41,875 bases of DNA, from the NCBI GenBank assembly GCA_030653355.1, contig JAURZN010000158.1, positions 1 through 41,875 on the forward strand. The letters run 5' to 3'. Position numbers and translations under genes: made by a program. Positions 19,194-27,510 of this stretch are shown here, piece after piece. Every line of letters starts with the position of its first letter. Within the stretch, counting starts at the first letter, position 1. This DNA comes from Gallionella sp. (GTDB lineage: Bacteria > Pseudomonadota > Gammaproteobacteria > Burkholderiales > Gallionellaceae). Under the pieces are notes generated by a model. The model had not been told where the DNA came from, did no database searches, and worked only from the letters and a program-made list of their open reading frames with translations.

Positions 19194-20012
19194 TTACTGA
19201 GCCAGGCCGGGAAAGATACCGTACTCCGAAGTGCAGGTGCAGCCACTGCCGACAGGCAGCGCAATCATCATCGGACAGGAACCATACTGCGTCACACACT
19301 CGCTCGCGATAGTCTGCTGAGGCAGCGACCCTGATCGCTGTGCCGGCGCACTCATCTGCTTTTCCGGAACGGCAGGCGGATACTGCAAAACATCGGGTTG
19401 CGGCTCGGTTTGCGTTTCCGTGTTCACCGGAGCAGGACTGTCATGAGCTGCATTCGGCTCAGCGTCCTGGCTCATCCCGCCCAGCGAGGCCAGTATCATC
19501 AGCACAGAGAACGCCGATGCGACGACTGCCCAGCCCCGGCCTCTGGCCGCGCCATGCAAGGTATCATTCAGGGCGGAGTAACCTAGCAGCAGTGCCGGAA
19601 TGCCCAGAACGACGATCGCCCCCAGATGCGCGTCTTTATCCAGCGCCCCGCCAAACGCCAGAACATTAATCGCAATCAGGATCAGGCTTGCAATCGCCTT
19701 ACGGCTGAAATGCACGTCAGACACCTCGTCTGCCTTTTTGACCAAAGTAACCGGCTTTGCCACACCCCCGCCCTGCTGTTTCCTGAACTCAAAAAAGAAC
19801 TGCAATCCGCACAGCACCGCCTCCAGAACAAGCAAGCCATAAATGAGTGGCTTTAACTCCCTGATTGTGTCGACATCCGCTCCCGCCAGAAAAGCGAACA
19901 TGAGCAGCATCAATAACACTGCCATCAGCAAAAATGGGTAATTTTTCAGGTAGCCAACAATCTGGGCTATGATTTTTGCATTCGAATCGACGTCCGTTTG
20001 TTTGTTTTCCAT
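19194..20012 (-). CDS. Unrecognised multi-TM protein with Cys-containing C-terminal tail
   Basis: I do not recognise this 272-residue protein. It has a short polar N-terminus, then about five predicted membrane helices (~26-44, 52-72, 106-122, 128-145, 160-178). A Pro/Thr/Gln-rich, probably disordered segment (~180-232) follows. It ends in a compact tail with four cysteines at 239, 246, 258 and 260 (CX6CX11CXC) and the motif GSGCTCTSEYGIFPG. The tail may be a disulfide or metal micro-domain outside the membrane. The start ATG has a weak upstream site. Nothing in the context suggests a pathway. Confidence 0.75.
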   Translation of the reverse strand: MENKQTDVDSNAKIIAQIVGYLKNYPFLLMAVLLMLLMFAFLAGADVDTIRELKPLIYGLLVLEAVLCGLQFFFEFRKQQGGGVAKPVTLVKKADEVSDVHFSRKAIASLILIAINVLAFGGALDKDAHLGAIVVLGIPALLLGYSALNDTLHGAARGRGWAVVASAFSVLMILASLGGMSQDAEPNAAHDSPAPVNTETQTEPQPDVLQYPPAVPEKQMSAPAQRSGSLPQQTIASECVTQYGSCPMMIALPVGSGCTCTSEYGIFPGLAQ

Positions 20013-20194
20013 TTCATTTCACCCGTGATGATATGTTCATGAACTGCCGCAGGCGGGCAGCACTACAGAACCGGCATAGCGGACGAAATACTAACGCGAG
20101 GGCATAGTCACCCGCGGGTTTATCGGTGTAAAAATTCTTTACACTGTCCATTCGAAATCACTCCGCAGCGGCGCTTAAATACATCCGGCAAGGT

Positions 20195-20200
20195 TATAAT
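20195..20200 (+). promoter_or_regulatory. Candidate -10 element for ridA
   Basis: A perfect TATAAT lies 48 bases upstream of ridA in a 235-base gene-free stretch. No good -35 hexamer is present at 16-18 bases, so the call rests on the -10 alone. Confidence 0.4.
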
Positions 20201-20247
20201 CCACACCTGCGATCAATCATTCCTTAACGTCAGACAGGATTCCAGCC

Positions 20248-20631
20248 ATGGCAAACAAACAATTCATTCAGACCCCTGACGCACCCGCTGCGATCGGCAC
20301 CTATTCACAGGCAATACGCGTGAATGACACCGTGTATCTGTCTGGCCAGATCGGCCTCGACCCCGCCACCATGCAGATGGTGGAAAGCATAGATGAGCAG
20401 ATACACCGCGTATTCCAGAATCTGCGCGCCGTGGCTAATGCAGCCAACAGTGATCTCAACGATCTGGTCAAACTGAACGTGTATCTCATCGACTTGAAAA
20501 ACTTCGCCAAGGTCAATGAAATCATGGCGGGCTATTTCCAGCAGCCCTATCCGGCGCGTGCCGCCGTAGGCGTATCCGCCCTGCCGCGCGGCGCACTGGT
20601 CGAAATGGACGGTATTTTAGTTATTGGCTAA
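20248..20631 (+). CDS. ridA: RidA family enamine/imine deaminase
   Basis: A 127-residue RidA (YjgF/YER057c/UK114) protein, which hydrolyses reactive 2-aminoacrylate and related imines released by PLP enzymes. The family marks are present: [19 protein letters not shown] with the active-site tyrosine region, [33 protein letters not shown], and the C-terminal [22 protein letters not shown] containing the key arginine. The length is exact for the family. It immediately precedes the toxin-antitoxin/methyltransferase insertion; I would expect recG as its next neighbour in related genomes. Confidence 0.96.
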   Translation: MANKQFIQTPDAPAAIGTYSQAIRVNDTVYLSGQIGLDPATMQMVESIDEQIHRVFQNLRAVANAANSDLNDLVKLNVYLIDLKNFAKVNEIMAGYFQQPYPARAAVGVSALPRGALVEMDGILVIG

Positions 20632-20689
20632 GCTAGCCAAGCTGGTATAAACTTCACCTATCTTTCCCATCCTGCCAAGGAGTCATGCC

Positions 20690-20935
20690 ATGCAATGCAA
20701 CATACTCGAGGCCAAGAACCAACTCTCCCGATTGGTGCAGGCCGCATTGGCAGGAGAAGATGTCGTCATCGCAAACAATGGCGTACCTGTCGTCAGACTG
20801 GTTAAAGTGGCTACACAAGAATTCACTCGCAAACCAGGGGCGTGGTCTGCGCTACCCAAGCCAGAAGCGGATTGGGACTCACCCTCTACCAATGCGTCTG
20901 TTGCTGATGCCCTTGCTGCGGAAAATTTACTTTGA
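20690..20935 (+). CDS. Phd/YefM-family antitoxin
   Basis: An 81-residue protein with the N-terminal Phd/YefM DNA-binding fold: MQCNILEAKNQLSRLV, AALAGEDVVIANNGVPVVRLVKV. The remainder is a Trp/Pro-containing, Asp/Ala-rich tail that would wrap the toxin. Such antitoxins repress their own promoter and neutralise the partner toxin. AAGGAG lies 7 bases before the ATG. Its TGA overlaps the TTG start of the PIN toxin by 4 bases, as expected for a type II pair. The promoter should lie in the 58-base gap after ridA, but no clear elements are visible. Confidence 0.88.
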   Translation: MQCNILEAKNQLSRLVQAALAGEDVVIANNGVPVVRLVKVATQEFTRKPGAWSALPKPEADWDSPSTNASVADALAAENLL

Positions 20936-21312
20936 AACGCTACCTGCTCGACACTCACCTGATTTATTGGTGGATGACAGCAGATGCACTTTTAGGCAAG
21001 CCCGCGCAGCGCATCATCACCGAATCGGAAATTGTTGTGAGTGTTGCCAGCGTGTGGGAAATGGTACTGAAAAATTCCAGGGGGAAATTGCCCTTGCCGC
21101 AAGGCTCAATCACTGAACAACTCGAATTACAGGGATTCAACATGCTGCCCATCTTGCCGCGCCATGTCGAAGCCATGCGTTTGTTGCATTGCGCCCACAA
21201 TGACCCCTTCGACTTGTTACTCATCGCGCAAGCGCAAGACGAAAGAATCACTTTGCTGACGCGAGATAGCGTGATACTCAGAATGAAATTGGATGGGGTG
21301 GAAGAGGCATGA
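20932..21312 (+). CDS. PIN-domain toxin (VapC-like ribonuclease)
   Basis: A 126-residue PIN protein of the type paired with Phd-like antitoxins. It shows the opening RYLLDTHLIYWW with catalytic D7, the ASVWEMVLKN segment with E43, HNDPFDLLLIAQAQDE with D91/D94, and the closing ITLLTRDSVI with D112. These acidic residues would bind Mg/Mn for RNA cleavage. The start is TTG within the antitoxin stop (TTGA). Its own stop overlaps the ATG of the nuclease/methyltransferase gene (ATGA), so three genes appear translationally coupled. RNA targets are unknown. Confidence 0.88.
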   Translation: MKRYLLDTHLIYWWMTADALLGKPAQRIITESEIVVSVASVWEMVLKNSRGKLPLPQGSITEQLELQGFNMLPILPRHVEAMRLLHCAHNDPFDLLLIAQAQDERITLLTRDSVILRMKLDGVEEA

Positions 21313-23681
21313 GCTTATACAGCCAACTCCAGCAAGCCCGCAGCGAAGAAGACGTTAAAGACGCTTATATCAAAGCGCTTGGCCTGAAGAGTTTTACCAA
21401 GGGTTTGATTGATATTCGCACCAGGGAAATCTGGTTTGAAGCCAAGGACACCGGTAAAAATTCCAGTTATGCGATGTTCACGCAGTTGCTGCATTACGTT
21501 CAGGACGCGTTGAACAAAGGCGAAGAAATACCGCCATTGCTGGCGGTGATCGACACTGAAAAAGCCGCACTGATGAAGAGCGCTGATGTATTGCCTTTCC
21601 TGAAAAAGAAAACGGTGGTGTGGGGCAAGTCCGCCAGCCAATATACGCAAGAGGCGCTGGCGGAAATTTCCGCCTACATCGGCACGCATTTCGTCTCGTT
21701 CAAAATCGCCACCCACGAAGACGAATTCATCAGCACCGTCAAAGCCGCGATTAAATCCGGCGACATCATCCGTACCCAAATCACGCCGGATAACTTGAAG
21801 CAAGTATTTGATAAATGGGTGGAAATGATCGGTCGTGAGATTGTTGGTGTCACGGATGAAAATTACGCGCTGCTGTTTTTTGCCGACATCATGCACGACG
21901 GCACGGTCTCCACCCATGCCAATCTACCTGCCGAATTACTGCATAAAAACGGCGCGCCGGTGTTTAGCTTGGCGGGCAAAAATTATGAATTGGGCAACAA
22001 GGAAGGCTACCGCCGTTTCTGGGCGATCTACCACAAGCCGCCCAAAGCCGAATATCGCGACTACCTGCTGGAACGCCGCGACAGCCTGATTCCACTGGAT
22101 GAACGCAGCTTCAAGGGCGCGTACTACACGCCGCTGGCGGTGGTGGATAAAGCCTACGACAAGCTGACTGAGACGCTGGGTAAGAACTGGCAAAGGGAAT
22201 ATATCGTTTGGGACATGTGCTGCGGCGTGGGCAACCTCGAAGTCAAGCATAGCAACCCGCGCAACATCTACATGTCCACACTGGATCAGGCCGACGTGGA
22301 TGTGATGAAAGCCACCAAAACCTGCGTCGCTGCGCAGCGTTTTCAATACGATTATCTGAACGATGACATCCGCGATGACGGGAAAATTGATTACACCCTG
22401 ACCGATAAAGTGCCGGAAGGATTGCGCAAAGCCATTGCCGAAGATAAGAAGATTTTAGTGCTGATTAACCCGCCGTATGCGGAGGCCGCAAACTCGGCAG
22501 GCAGTGAGGGTAAAACCGATGTTGCAAATACGAGAATGGCAAATTGCATGGATGAGTATGGCTATGCCTCTCGCGAGTTGTTTACGCAATTCCTAGTTCG
22601 TATTTCAGAAGAGTTACCCAAGGCAACGGTCGCAATTTTCAGCAAATTGAAATACATCAGCGCGCCAAACTTTGAAAAGTTTCGGGAATCTTGGCACGCA
22701 AAATACTTGGGGGGATTTGTTGTTCACAGCAAAGCCTTCGACGGTCTGGAAGGAAATTTCCCGATTGGCTTTTTAGTGTGGCGCACTGATCAGCATGCAA
22801 AAACAAAATATACCATCACCGAAATTACTGCGGAAGCGTTGGATAAGAATGCTCAGCCAATTGGAGAGAAATCTTTTTACAATCTGCCCAAAAATACACA
22901 CCTGAATGAATGGATGTCCAGGCTAAAAACAAATGGAATAAATATTCCACTGAAAAATGCCATTCACCCACAAACTGGAAAGGTAAAGGTTTCATCCTGG
23001 ATTGATAACGCAATTGGCTATATGTACTGCAACAGTAATGACCTGCAACACGCTGGTCAGCAGACAGCGTTGTTTTCTTCTGTTTATAACGGCGGTAATG
23101 GTTTTTACGTTGTTCCCGATAATCTTTGGCAAATCGCTGTGGTGTTTTCTGTGCGCCGCTTAATTAAAGGCACATGGCTCAACGACCGCGACCATTTTCT
23201 GCAACCCACCGTACCGCTCTCCGACGAATTCAAAAGCGACTGCCTGATCTGGATGTTATTCAACGGCAGCAATGTATCCGCTGGCGCAAACGACCTCGAA
23301 TGGAACGACAAAAAATGGGCGCTGGTGAATCATTTTATTCCGTTTACCGAAGCCGAAGTCGGCGCGCCGGACCGCTTCGAATCCGATTTCATGGTGCAGT
23401 ATCTTTCCGACAAGAGACTGTCCGCTGAAGCCATCGCGGTGTTGGATGCCGGGCGCGTATTGTGGCAAGCCTATTTTGCCCATACCGATGTGCGCACCGT
23501 GCGCGACGAGCTGAAGCTGAACCGCCCCGACGTCGGCTGGTATCAAATCCGCAACGCGCTGAAAGCACGCAACAGCAGCGGTGACACGACGCCGATAGAC
23601 TTCACCCCGTTTGAAACCGCCTACAAAACCCTGAGCGAAAAGCTGCACCCGCAAGTTTTTGAGCTGGGGTTCTTACGCTAA
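21309..23681 (+). CDS. Fused PD-(D/E)XK nuclease - adenine DNA methyltransferase (type IIG/ISP-like)
   Basis: A 790-residue single-chain restriction-modification candidate. Residues ~1-110 fit a PD-(D/E)XK nuclease: an early E13/E14 helix, D35, and E44-A-K46 in WFEAKDTG. A helical linker follows. The N6-adenine methyltransferase core has motif I DMCCGVG (302-308) and catalytic motif IV NPPY (387-390), then DEYGYASRELFTQFL and YISAPNFEKFRESW. Residues ~460-790 have no motif I recognise and would hold target recognition. It is shorter than most type IIG enzymes and lacks helicase motifs. Codons ~395-620 are AT-rich (near 35-43% GC) while both ends are near 55-63%, implying a recombined centre. 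It overlaps the PIN toxin gene. Confidence 0.82.
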   Translation: MSLYSQLQQARSEEDVKDAYIKALGLKSFTKGLIDIRTREIWFEAKDTGKNSSYAMFTQLLHYVQDALNKGEEIPPLLAVIDTEKAALMKSADVLPFLKKKTVVWGKSASQYTQEALAEISAYIGTHFVSFKIATHEDEFISTVKAAIKSGDIIRTQITPDNLKQVFDKWVEMIGREIVGVTDENYALLFFADIMHDGTVSTHANLPAELLHKNGAPVFSLAGKNYELGNKEGYRRFWAIYHKPPKAEYRDYLLERRDSLIPLDERSFKGAYYTPLAVVDKAYDKLTETLGKNWQREYIVWDMCCGVGNLEVKHSNPRNIYMSTLDQADVDVMKATKTCVAAQRFQYDYLNDDIRDDGKIDYTLTDKVPEGLRKAIAEDKKILVLINPPYAEAANSAGSEGKTDVANTRMANCMDEYGYASRELFTQFLVRISEELPKATVAIFSKLKYISAPNFEKFRESWHAKYLGGFVVHSKAFDGLEGNFPIGFLVWRTDQHAKTKYTITEITAEALDKNAQPIGEKSFYNLPKNTHLNEWMSRLKTNGINIPLKNAIHPQTGKVKVSSWIDNAIGYMYCNSNDLQHAGQQTALFSSVYNGGNGFYVVPDNLWQIAVVFSVRRLIKGTWLNDRDHFLQPTVPLSDEFKSDCLIWMLFNGSNVSAGANDLEWNDKKWALVNHFIPFTEAEVGAPDRFESDFMVQYLSDKRLSAEAIAVLDAGRVLWQAYFAHTDVRTVRDELKLNRPDVGWYQIRNALKARNSSGDTTPIDFTPFETAYKTLSEKLHPQVFELGFLR

Positions 23682-23718
23682 TGCTTCGTCGTTTAACCCT
23701 CACCCACCGCTATGCTCC

Positions 23719-23744
23719 CCCCTCTCCCGCTTGCGGGAGAGGGG
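23719..23744. repeat. CCCCTCTCCCGC hairpin repeat before recG
   Basis: CCCCTCTCCCGC (23719-23730) and GCGGGAGAGGGG (23733-23744) form a near-perfect hairpin. A purine-rich run, GGAAGGGGAGAGGGGG, follows and reaches the recG start. A degenerate copy of the same element lies inside the UbiH-family gene at 40301-40324. Similar elements are common between genes in proteobacterial genomes. Confidence 0.75.
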
Positions 23745-23760
23745 AAGGGGAGAGGGGGAC

Positions 23761-25812
23761 TTGACGCTACCCGCAAAAATATCTCCGGCCACATTGGCGA
23801 AGCTCGCCAAACTCGGCATCCATCACCGCACCGACCTGCTGCTGCATCTGCCGTTGCGCTACGAGGACGAGACGCATCTCGCACCGATAGAAACGGTACA
23901 GCCCGGCGAGACTGTGCAGGTACAGGGCACCATCACGCACAGTGAAATCACCTTTCGCCCCCGCCGCACGCTGGTCTGCCGTTTGCAGGACGCGGGCGGG
24001 GAATTGTATCTGCGCTTCCTGAACTTCTATCCCAGCCAGCAGAAACAACTCGCGGCAGATCGCCAGATACGCGCCATCGGCGAGGTACGCATGGGCTATT
24101 ACGGGCTGGAAATGGTGCATCCGAAATGCCGCGCGGTGGATGATGAGACGCCACTGCAAACCAGCCTGACCCCGGTTTATCCGACAACGGCGGGGCTGTC
24201 CCAAGTCGCGTTACGCAAGCTGATCGCCAACGCGCTGGAGGCATTACCCATACCCGAGCACTTGCCAAAACTCGTGCTCGAACGCCTTAATCTGGCCGGT
24301 TTTGCGGAAAGTCTGCACCTGCTGCACAGCCCCACAGCAGATACTTCCTCACACAGCCTGGAAACGCGCAGCCATCCCGCATGGCGACGCATCAAGTTCG
24401 ATGAATTGCTGGCACAGCAACTTTCGATGCGCGTACACCACAGGGAACGCAGCCAGCGCAGCGCGCCCGCACTGCCGCCCAGAAAACATCACACAGACGC
24501 GCTGTTGAAAAACCTGCCGTTCACATTGACGCAAGCACAGCAAAAGGTCTACGGTGAAATCAGCGCCGACCTGACAAAACCCCATCCGATGCAACGTCTT
24601 TTGCTGGGCGATGTCGGCAGCGGAAAAACCGTCATCGCCGCGCTCGCCGCCTTGCAGGCGATCGAGAACGGCTATCAGACAGCCCTGATGGCACCCACCG
24701 AGATACTGGCCGAACAGCATTTCCTGAAGCTCTCCGACTGGCTCTCCCCGCTAGGCATTACCCCCGTCTGGCTGTCCGGCAGCCTGAAGAAAAAAGACAA
24801 GCAACTGGCCGCCGAAAAGATTGCATCGGGCGAAACGCTGCTCGCCATCGGCACGCACGCACTGTTTCAGGAGCAGATCAATTTTCACAGACTGGGACTG
24901 GCCATCGTCGACGAACAGCACAAGTTCGGCGTTCAGCAACGTCTGGCGCTGCATGCCAAAGGAAAAAATAACGCTACAGAAAAAATTTCCGAACCGCACC
25001 AGTTGATGATGAGTGCGACACCGATTCCACGCACGCTGGCGATGAGTTACTACGCCGATCTGGACGTATCGGTGATAGACGAATTGCCGCCCGGCAGAAC
25101 GCCGGTGATCACCAAACTGGTCAGCGATGCCCGCCGTGACGAGGTGTTCGAACGGGTGCGCGCCGGCTGCATGACCGGACAGCAGGCCTACTGGGTGTGC
25201 CCGCTGATCGACGAATCAGAAGTGCTGCAATTGCAGAACGCGCTAGAAACGCACCAGTTATTGACCGACACTTTTCCGGAACTGCGTATCGGTCTGGTGC
25301 ACGGCAAGATGGACAGCGCCGAGAAGGTCCGTGTCATGGCGGAATTCAAGACCGGAGAACTGCAACTGCTGGTCGCGACCACGGTGATCGAAGTCGGCGT
25401 AGATGTGCCCAATGCCAGCCTGATGGTAATCGATCACGCCGAGCGCATGGGGCTGGCGCAGCTGCACCAACTGCGCGGACGGGTGGGGCGCGGCTCTGCG
25501 CAAAGCCTGTGCATCCTGCTGTATCAAAAACCGCTCTCAGAGCTGGCTCGAACGCGATTAAAAGTGATCTTCGAAAACACCGACGGCTTCGCAATCGCTC
25601 AGGAAGACTTACAATTGCGCGGCCCGGGTGAATTGCTCGGCGCACGGCAGAGCGGCGTAGCGATGTTGCGCTACGCCGACATTGATGCAGACGAGGATTT
25701 ACTGGACCAGGCGCGCCTGGTCGCCGACGAATTACTGCGCGACTACCCGGATGCGGCACGCAGCTATTTGCAACGCTGGATGGCCAGAAAACATGACTAT
25801 TTGCACGTATAG
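23761..25812 (+). CDS. recG: ATP-dependent DNA helicase RecG
   Basis: RecG is a branched-DNA helicase that remodels stalled forks and Holliday junctions. The 683-residue form begins TLPAKISPATLAKLAKLGI, runs through LLLHLPLRYEDETHLAPI and the wedge/OB domain, then the helicase motor: Walker A GDVGSGKT (283-290), DEQH box (384-387), SATPIPRTLAMSYY, TTVIEVGVDVPNAS and the QLRGRVGRG motif VI. The frame is open back to 23659, but those codons are repeat DNA. I chose TTG at 23761, preceded by a GGGGAGAGGGGG stretch that belongs to the repeat. It heads the recG-ubiC-ubiA series. Confidence 0.95.
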   Translation: MTLPAKISPATLAKLAKLGIHHRTDLLLHLPLRYEDETHLAPIETVQPGETVQVQGTITHSEITFRPRRTLVCRLQDAGGELYLRFLNFYPSQQKQLAADRQIRAIGEVRMGYYGLEMVHPKCRAVDDETPLQTSLTPVYPTTAGLSQVALRKLIANALEALPIPEHLPKLVLERLNLAGFAESLHLLHSPTADTSSHSLETRSHPAWRRIKFDELLAQQLSMRVHHRERSQRSAPALPPRKHHTDALLKNLPFTLTQAQQKVYGEISADLTKPHPMQRLLLGDVGSGKTVIAALAALQAIENGYQTALMAPTEILAEQHFLKLSDWLSPLGITPVWLSGSLKKKDKQLAAEKIASGETLLAIGTHALFQEQINFHRLGLAIVDEQHKFGVQQRLALHAKGKNNATEKISEPHQLMMSATPIPRTLAMSYYADLDVSVIDELPPGRTPVITKLVSDARRDEVFERVRAGCMTGQQAYWVCPLIDESEVLQLQNALETHQLLTDTFPELRIGLVHGKMDSAEKVRVMAEFKTGELQLLVATTVIEVGVDVPNASLMVIDHAERMGLAQLHQLRGRVGRGSAQSLCILLYQKPLSELARTRLKVIFENTDGFAIAQEDLQLRGPGELLGARQSGVAMLRYADIDADEDLLDQARLVADELLRDYPDAARSYLQRWMARKHDYLHV

Positions 25813-25813
25813 C

Positions 25814-25855
25814 GTGCATGGCAGAAAGCACACGATGATAAAAAATACCATGCAC
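25814..25855 (+). repeat. Inverted repeat between recG and ubiC
   Basis: GTGCATGG (25814-25821) pairs perfectly with CCATGCAC (25848-25855) around a 26-base loop, starting one base after the recG stop. There is no terminal T run. An 11-codon frame starting ATG at 25834 ends in a TGA that overlaps the ubiC GTG, but it has only a weak ribosome binding site. Confidence 0.4.
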
Positions 25856-25866
25856 TTTCCCATTTC

Positions 25867-26469
25867 GTGAACGACACCTACTGGAATAGCGCGGCGCTGG
25901 GCGCCGGAACCGATTTATCACCCTGGCTGCGCGACCACGGCTCGCTGACGCAGCGCATCCAGCAGCGCTGCGGCCATTTTTCCGTGCGCAATCTGTACAG
26001 TGGTCTGGCACGCATCGCACTGGACGAATCCGCACTGCTGGGCATTGCACCGCATCAGCTCGCCTGGTCGCGCGAAGTCTTCCTGTATGCAGACAACCAG
26101 CCCGTGATATTTGCCCACAGTACCTGTGCCGCAGGCCACCTGCGCGGCGCATGGCAGGCAGTGCGCGGACTGGGCAACAGGCCGCTGGGCGCGGTGCTGT
26201 TCTCGCATCCGCAGGTGGTGCGCCAACCCCTGCATTACAAGGCATTGCACTCCCATCACCCGCTATACCGGCGGGCCGCGGCCATCTTGCCTGACGCCCC
26301 AGGCATGTTATGGGCGCGCAGATCCCTGTTTTATTTACACAAGGAACCTCTGCTGGTGACAGAAGTGTTTTTACCTGAAATACTTTCATTAGGATGGAGG
26401 AGCGAGGAGCGAGGCAGAACTGATGCACATTCTTGCATTCAATCCTCAGTCCTCAATCCTCAGTCCTGA
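25867..26469 (+). CDS. ubiC: Chorismate lyase UbiC with repeat-encoded C-terminal tail
   Basis: UbiC cleaves chorismate to 4-hydroxybenzoate and pyruvate, the first committed step of ubiquinone synthesis. The segments [65 protein letters not shown] and [24 protein letters not shown] match the family. Typical UbiC ends near the last of these (~165-170 residues). Here about 28 more codons run into CAATCCTCAGTCC repeat DNA before a stop. The start is GTG at 25867 without a clear Shine-Dalgarno. ubiA follows 2 bases after the stop, so the pair is probably co-expressed. Confidence 0.88.
   Translation: MNDTYWNSAALGAGTDLSPWLRDHGSLTQRIQQRCGHFSVRNLYSGLARIALDESALLGIAPHQLAWSREVFLYADNQPVIFAHSTCAAGHLRGAWQAVRGLGNRPLGAVLFSHPQVVRQPLHYKALHSHHPLYRRAAAILPDAPGMLWARRSLFYLHKEPLLVTEVFLPEILSLGWRSEERGRTDAHSCIQSSVLNPQS
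26395..26468 (+). repeat. CTCAATCCTCAGTCC repeat overlapping the ubiC 3' end
   Basis: The last ~75 bases of the ubiC frame consist of GGAGGAGCGAGGAGCGAGG on the left and two direct copies of TCAATCCTCAGTCC on the right, partly complementary to the left part. It shares words with the repeats at 15783-15893 and ~16340. It lies immediately before the ubiA start. Confidence 0.55.
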
Positions 26470-26471
26470 AT

Positions 26472-27338
26472 ATGACTTTCTCTGAACGCCTCTCGCTGTA
26501 CTTCCAGCTTACCCGCCTGAATCGCCCCATCGGCATACTGCTGCTGTTATGGCCGACGCTCTGGGGCGTGTGGATCGCGGGCGAGGGCCATCCGGCCTGG
26601 CACATCGTGCTGATTTTCACGCTGGGCACCATACTGATGCGTTCCGCCGGTTGTGCAATCAACGATTTTGCCGACCGCCACATAGATAAACACGTCAAAC
26701 GCACCGAGACGCGCCCCGTCACAAGCGGGCGCATCAAGCCACATGAGGCCGTCTGGCTGGCCGCAGCACTCGCCGCTATCTCCTTTTTGCTGATTCTGCC
26801 GCTCAACACCCTGACCAAACTGATGTCGATTCCCGCGGTGTTTCTGGCCGCCAGCTATCCGTTCACCAAACGCTTTTTCGTCATTCCGCAAGCCTATCTG
26901 GGCATCGCGTTCGGCTTCGGCATTCCGATGGCATTTGCCGCGCAACTGAACTACGTTCCGCCAGTGGCATGGATCCTGTTATGCGCGAACACCTTCTGGG
27001 CAATCGCCTACGATACCGAATATGCGATGGTGGACAGGGACGACGACATCCACCTCGGCATACACTCATCCGCCCTGTGGTTTGGGAAATACGATGTCGC
27101 GGCGGTGATGGCCTGCTACGCCCTCACACTGGCCTTGCTCGCAGTAGCGGGACAAATGACCGGGATGGGCATAGCGTATTACCTGGGGCTGCTGGCCGCC
27201 GCAGGCATCGCGCTGCATCACTACCGTCTCATCAGAAACCGTCAGCGCGATGCATGCTTCAAGGCATTCCTGCACAACAACTGGTTCGGCGCTGCGGTAT
27301 TCTCCGGCATCGTCCTGGATTTTCTCATCCCGCGCTGA
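26472..27338 (+). CDS. ubiA: 4-hydroxybenzoate polyprenyltransferase UbiA
   Basis: UbiA attaches the polyprenyl tail to 4-hydroxybenzoate in the inner membrane. The 288-residue protein has about eight membrane helices. Both Asp-rich prenyl-diphosphate motifs are present: [19 protein letters not shown] and [12 protein letters not shown]. The N-terminus [22 protein letters not shown] and the conserved [25 protein letters not shown] are also clear. The frame is open 13 codons further upstream, but that stretch is repeat DNA shared with the ubiC tail; [19 protein letters not shown] at 26472 is the family start. No clear Shine-Dalgarno is visible, suggesting coupling to ubiC translation. Confidence 0.95.
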   Translation: MTFSERLSLYFQLTRLNRPIGILLLLWPTLWGVWIAGEGHPAWHIVLIFTLGTILMRSAGCAINDFADRHIDKHVKRTETRPVTSGRIKPHEAVWLAAALAAISFLLILPLNTLTKLMSIPAVFLAASYPFTKRFFVIPQAYLGIAFGFGIPMAFAAQLNYVPPVAWILLCANTFWAIAYDTEYAMVDRDDDIHLGIHSSALWFGKYDVAAVMACYALTLALLAVAGQMTGMGIAYYLGLLAAAGIALHHYRLIRNRQRDACFKAFLHNNWFGAAVFSGIVLDFLIPR

Positions 27339-27510
27339 ATTCTCGGTCTGCTTCAATGATGCAAAAAAGCTCCTGCGCTTTCTTGCACCTGACAATCCCA
27401 TCTGCCGTGTGCCGTGCGCAAAGCAAGCAGATATTTGCTGGTGCTCTGCCTCTGATTTTGGATCCTCGTCACTTTCTGGACGAATCTGCAAAAGTTCATC
27501 TTCCCATCTT

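Noticed and set aside
25834-25869. 11-codon leader peptide before ubiC
   Set aside because: Stop overlaps the ubiC GTG suggestively, but the ribosome binding site is weak and the product has no attenuator-like codon run.
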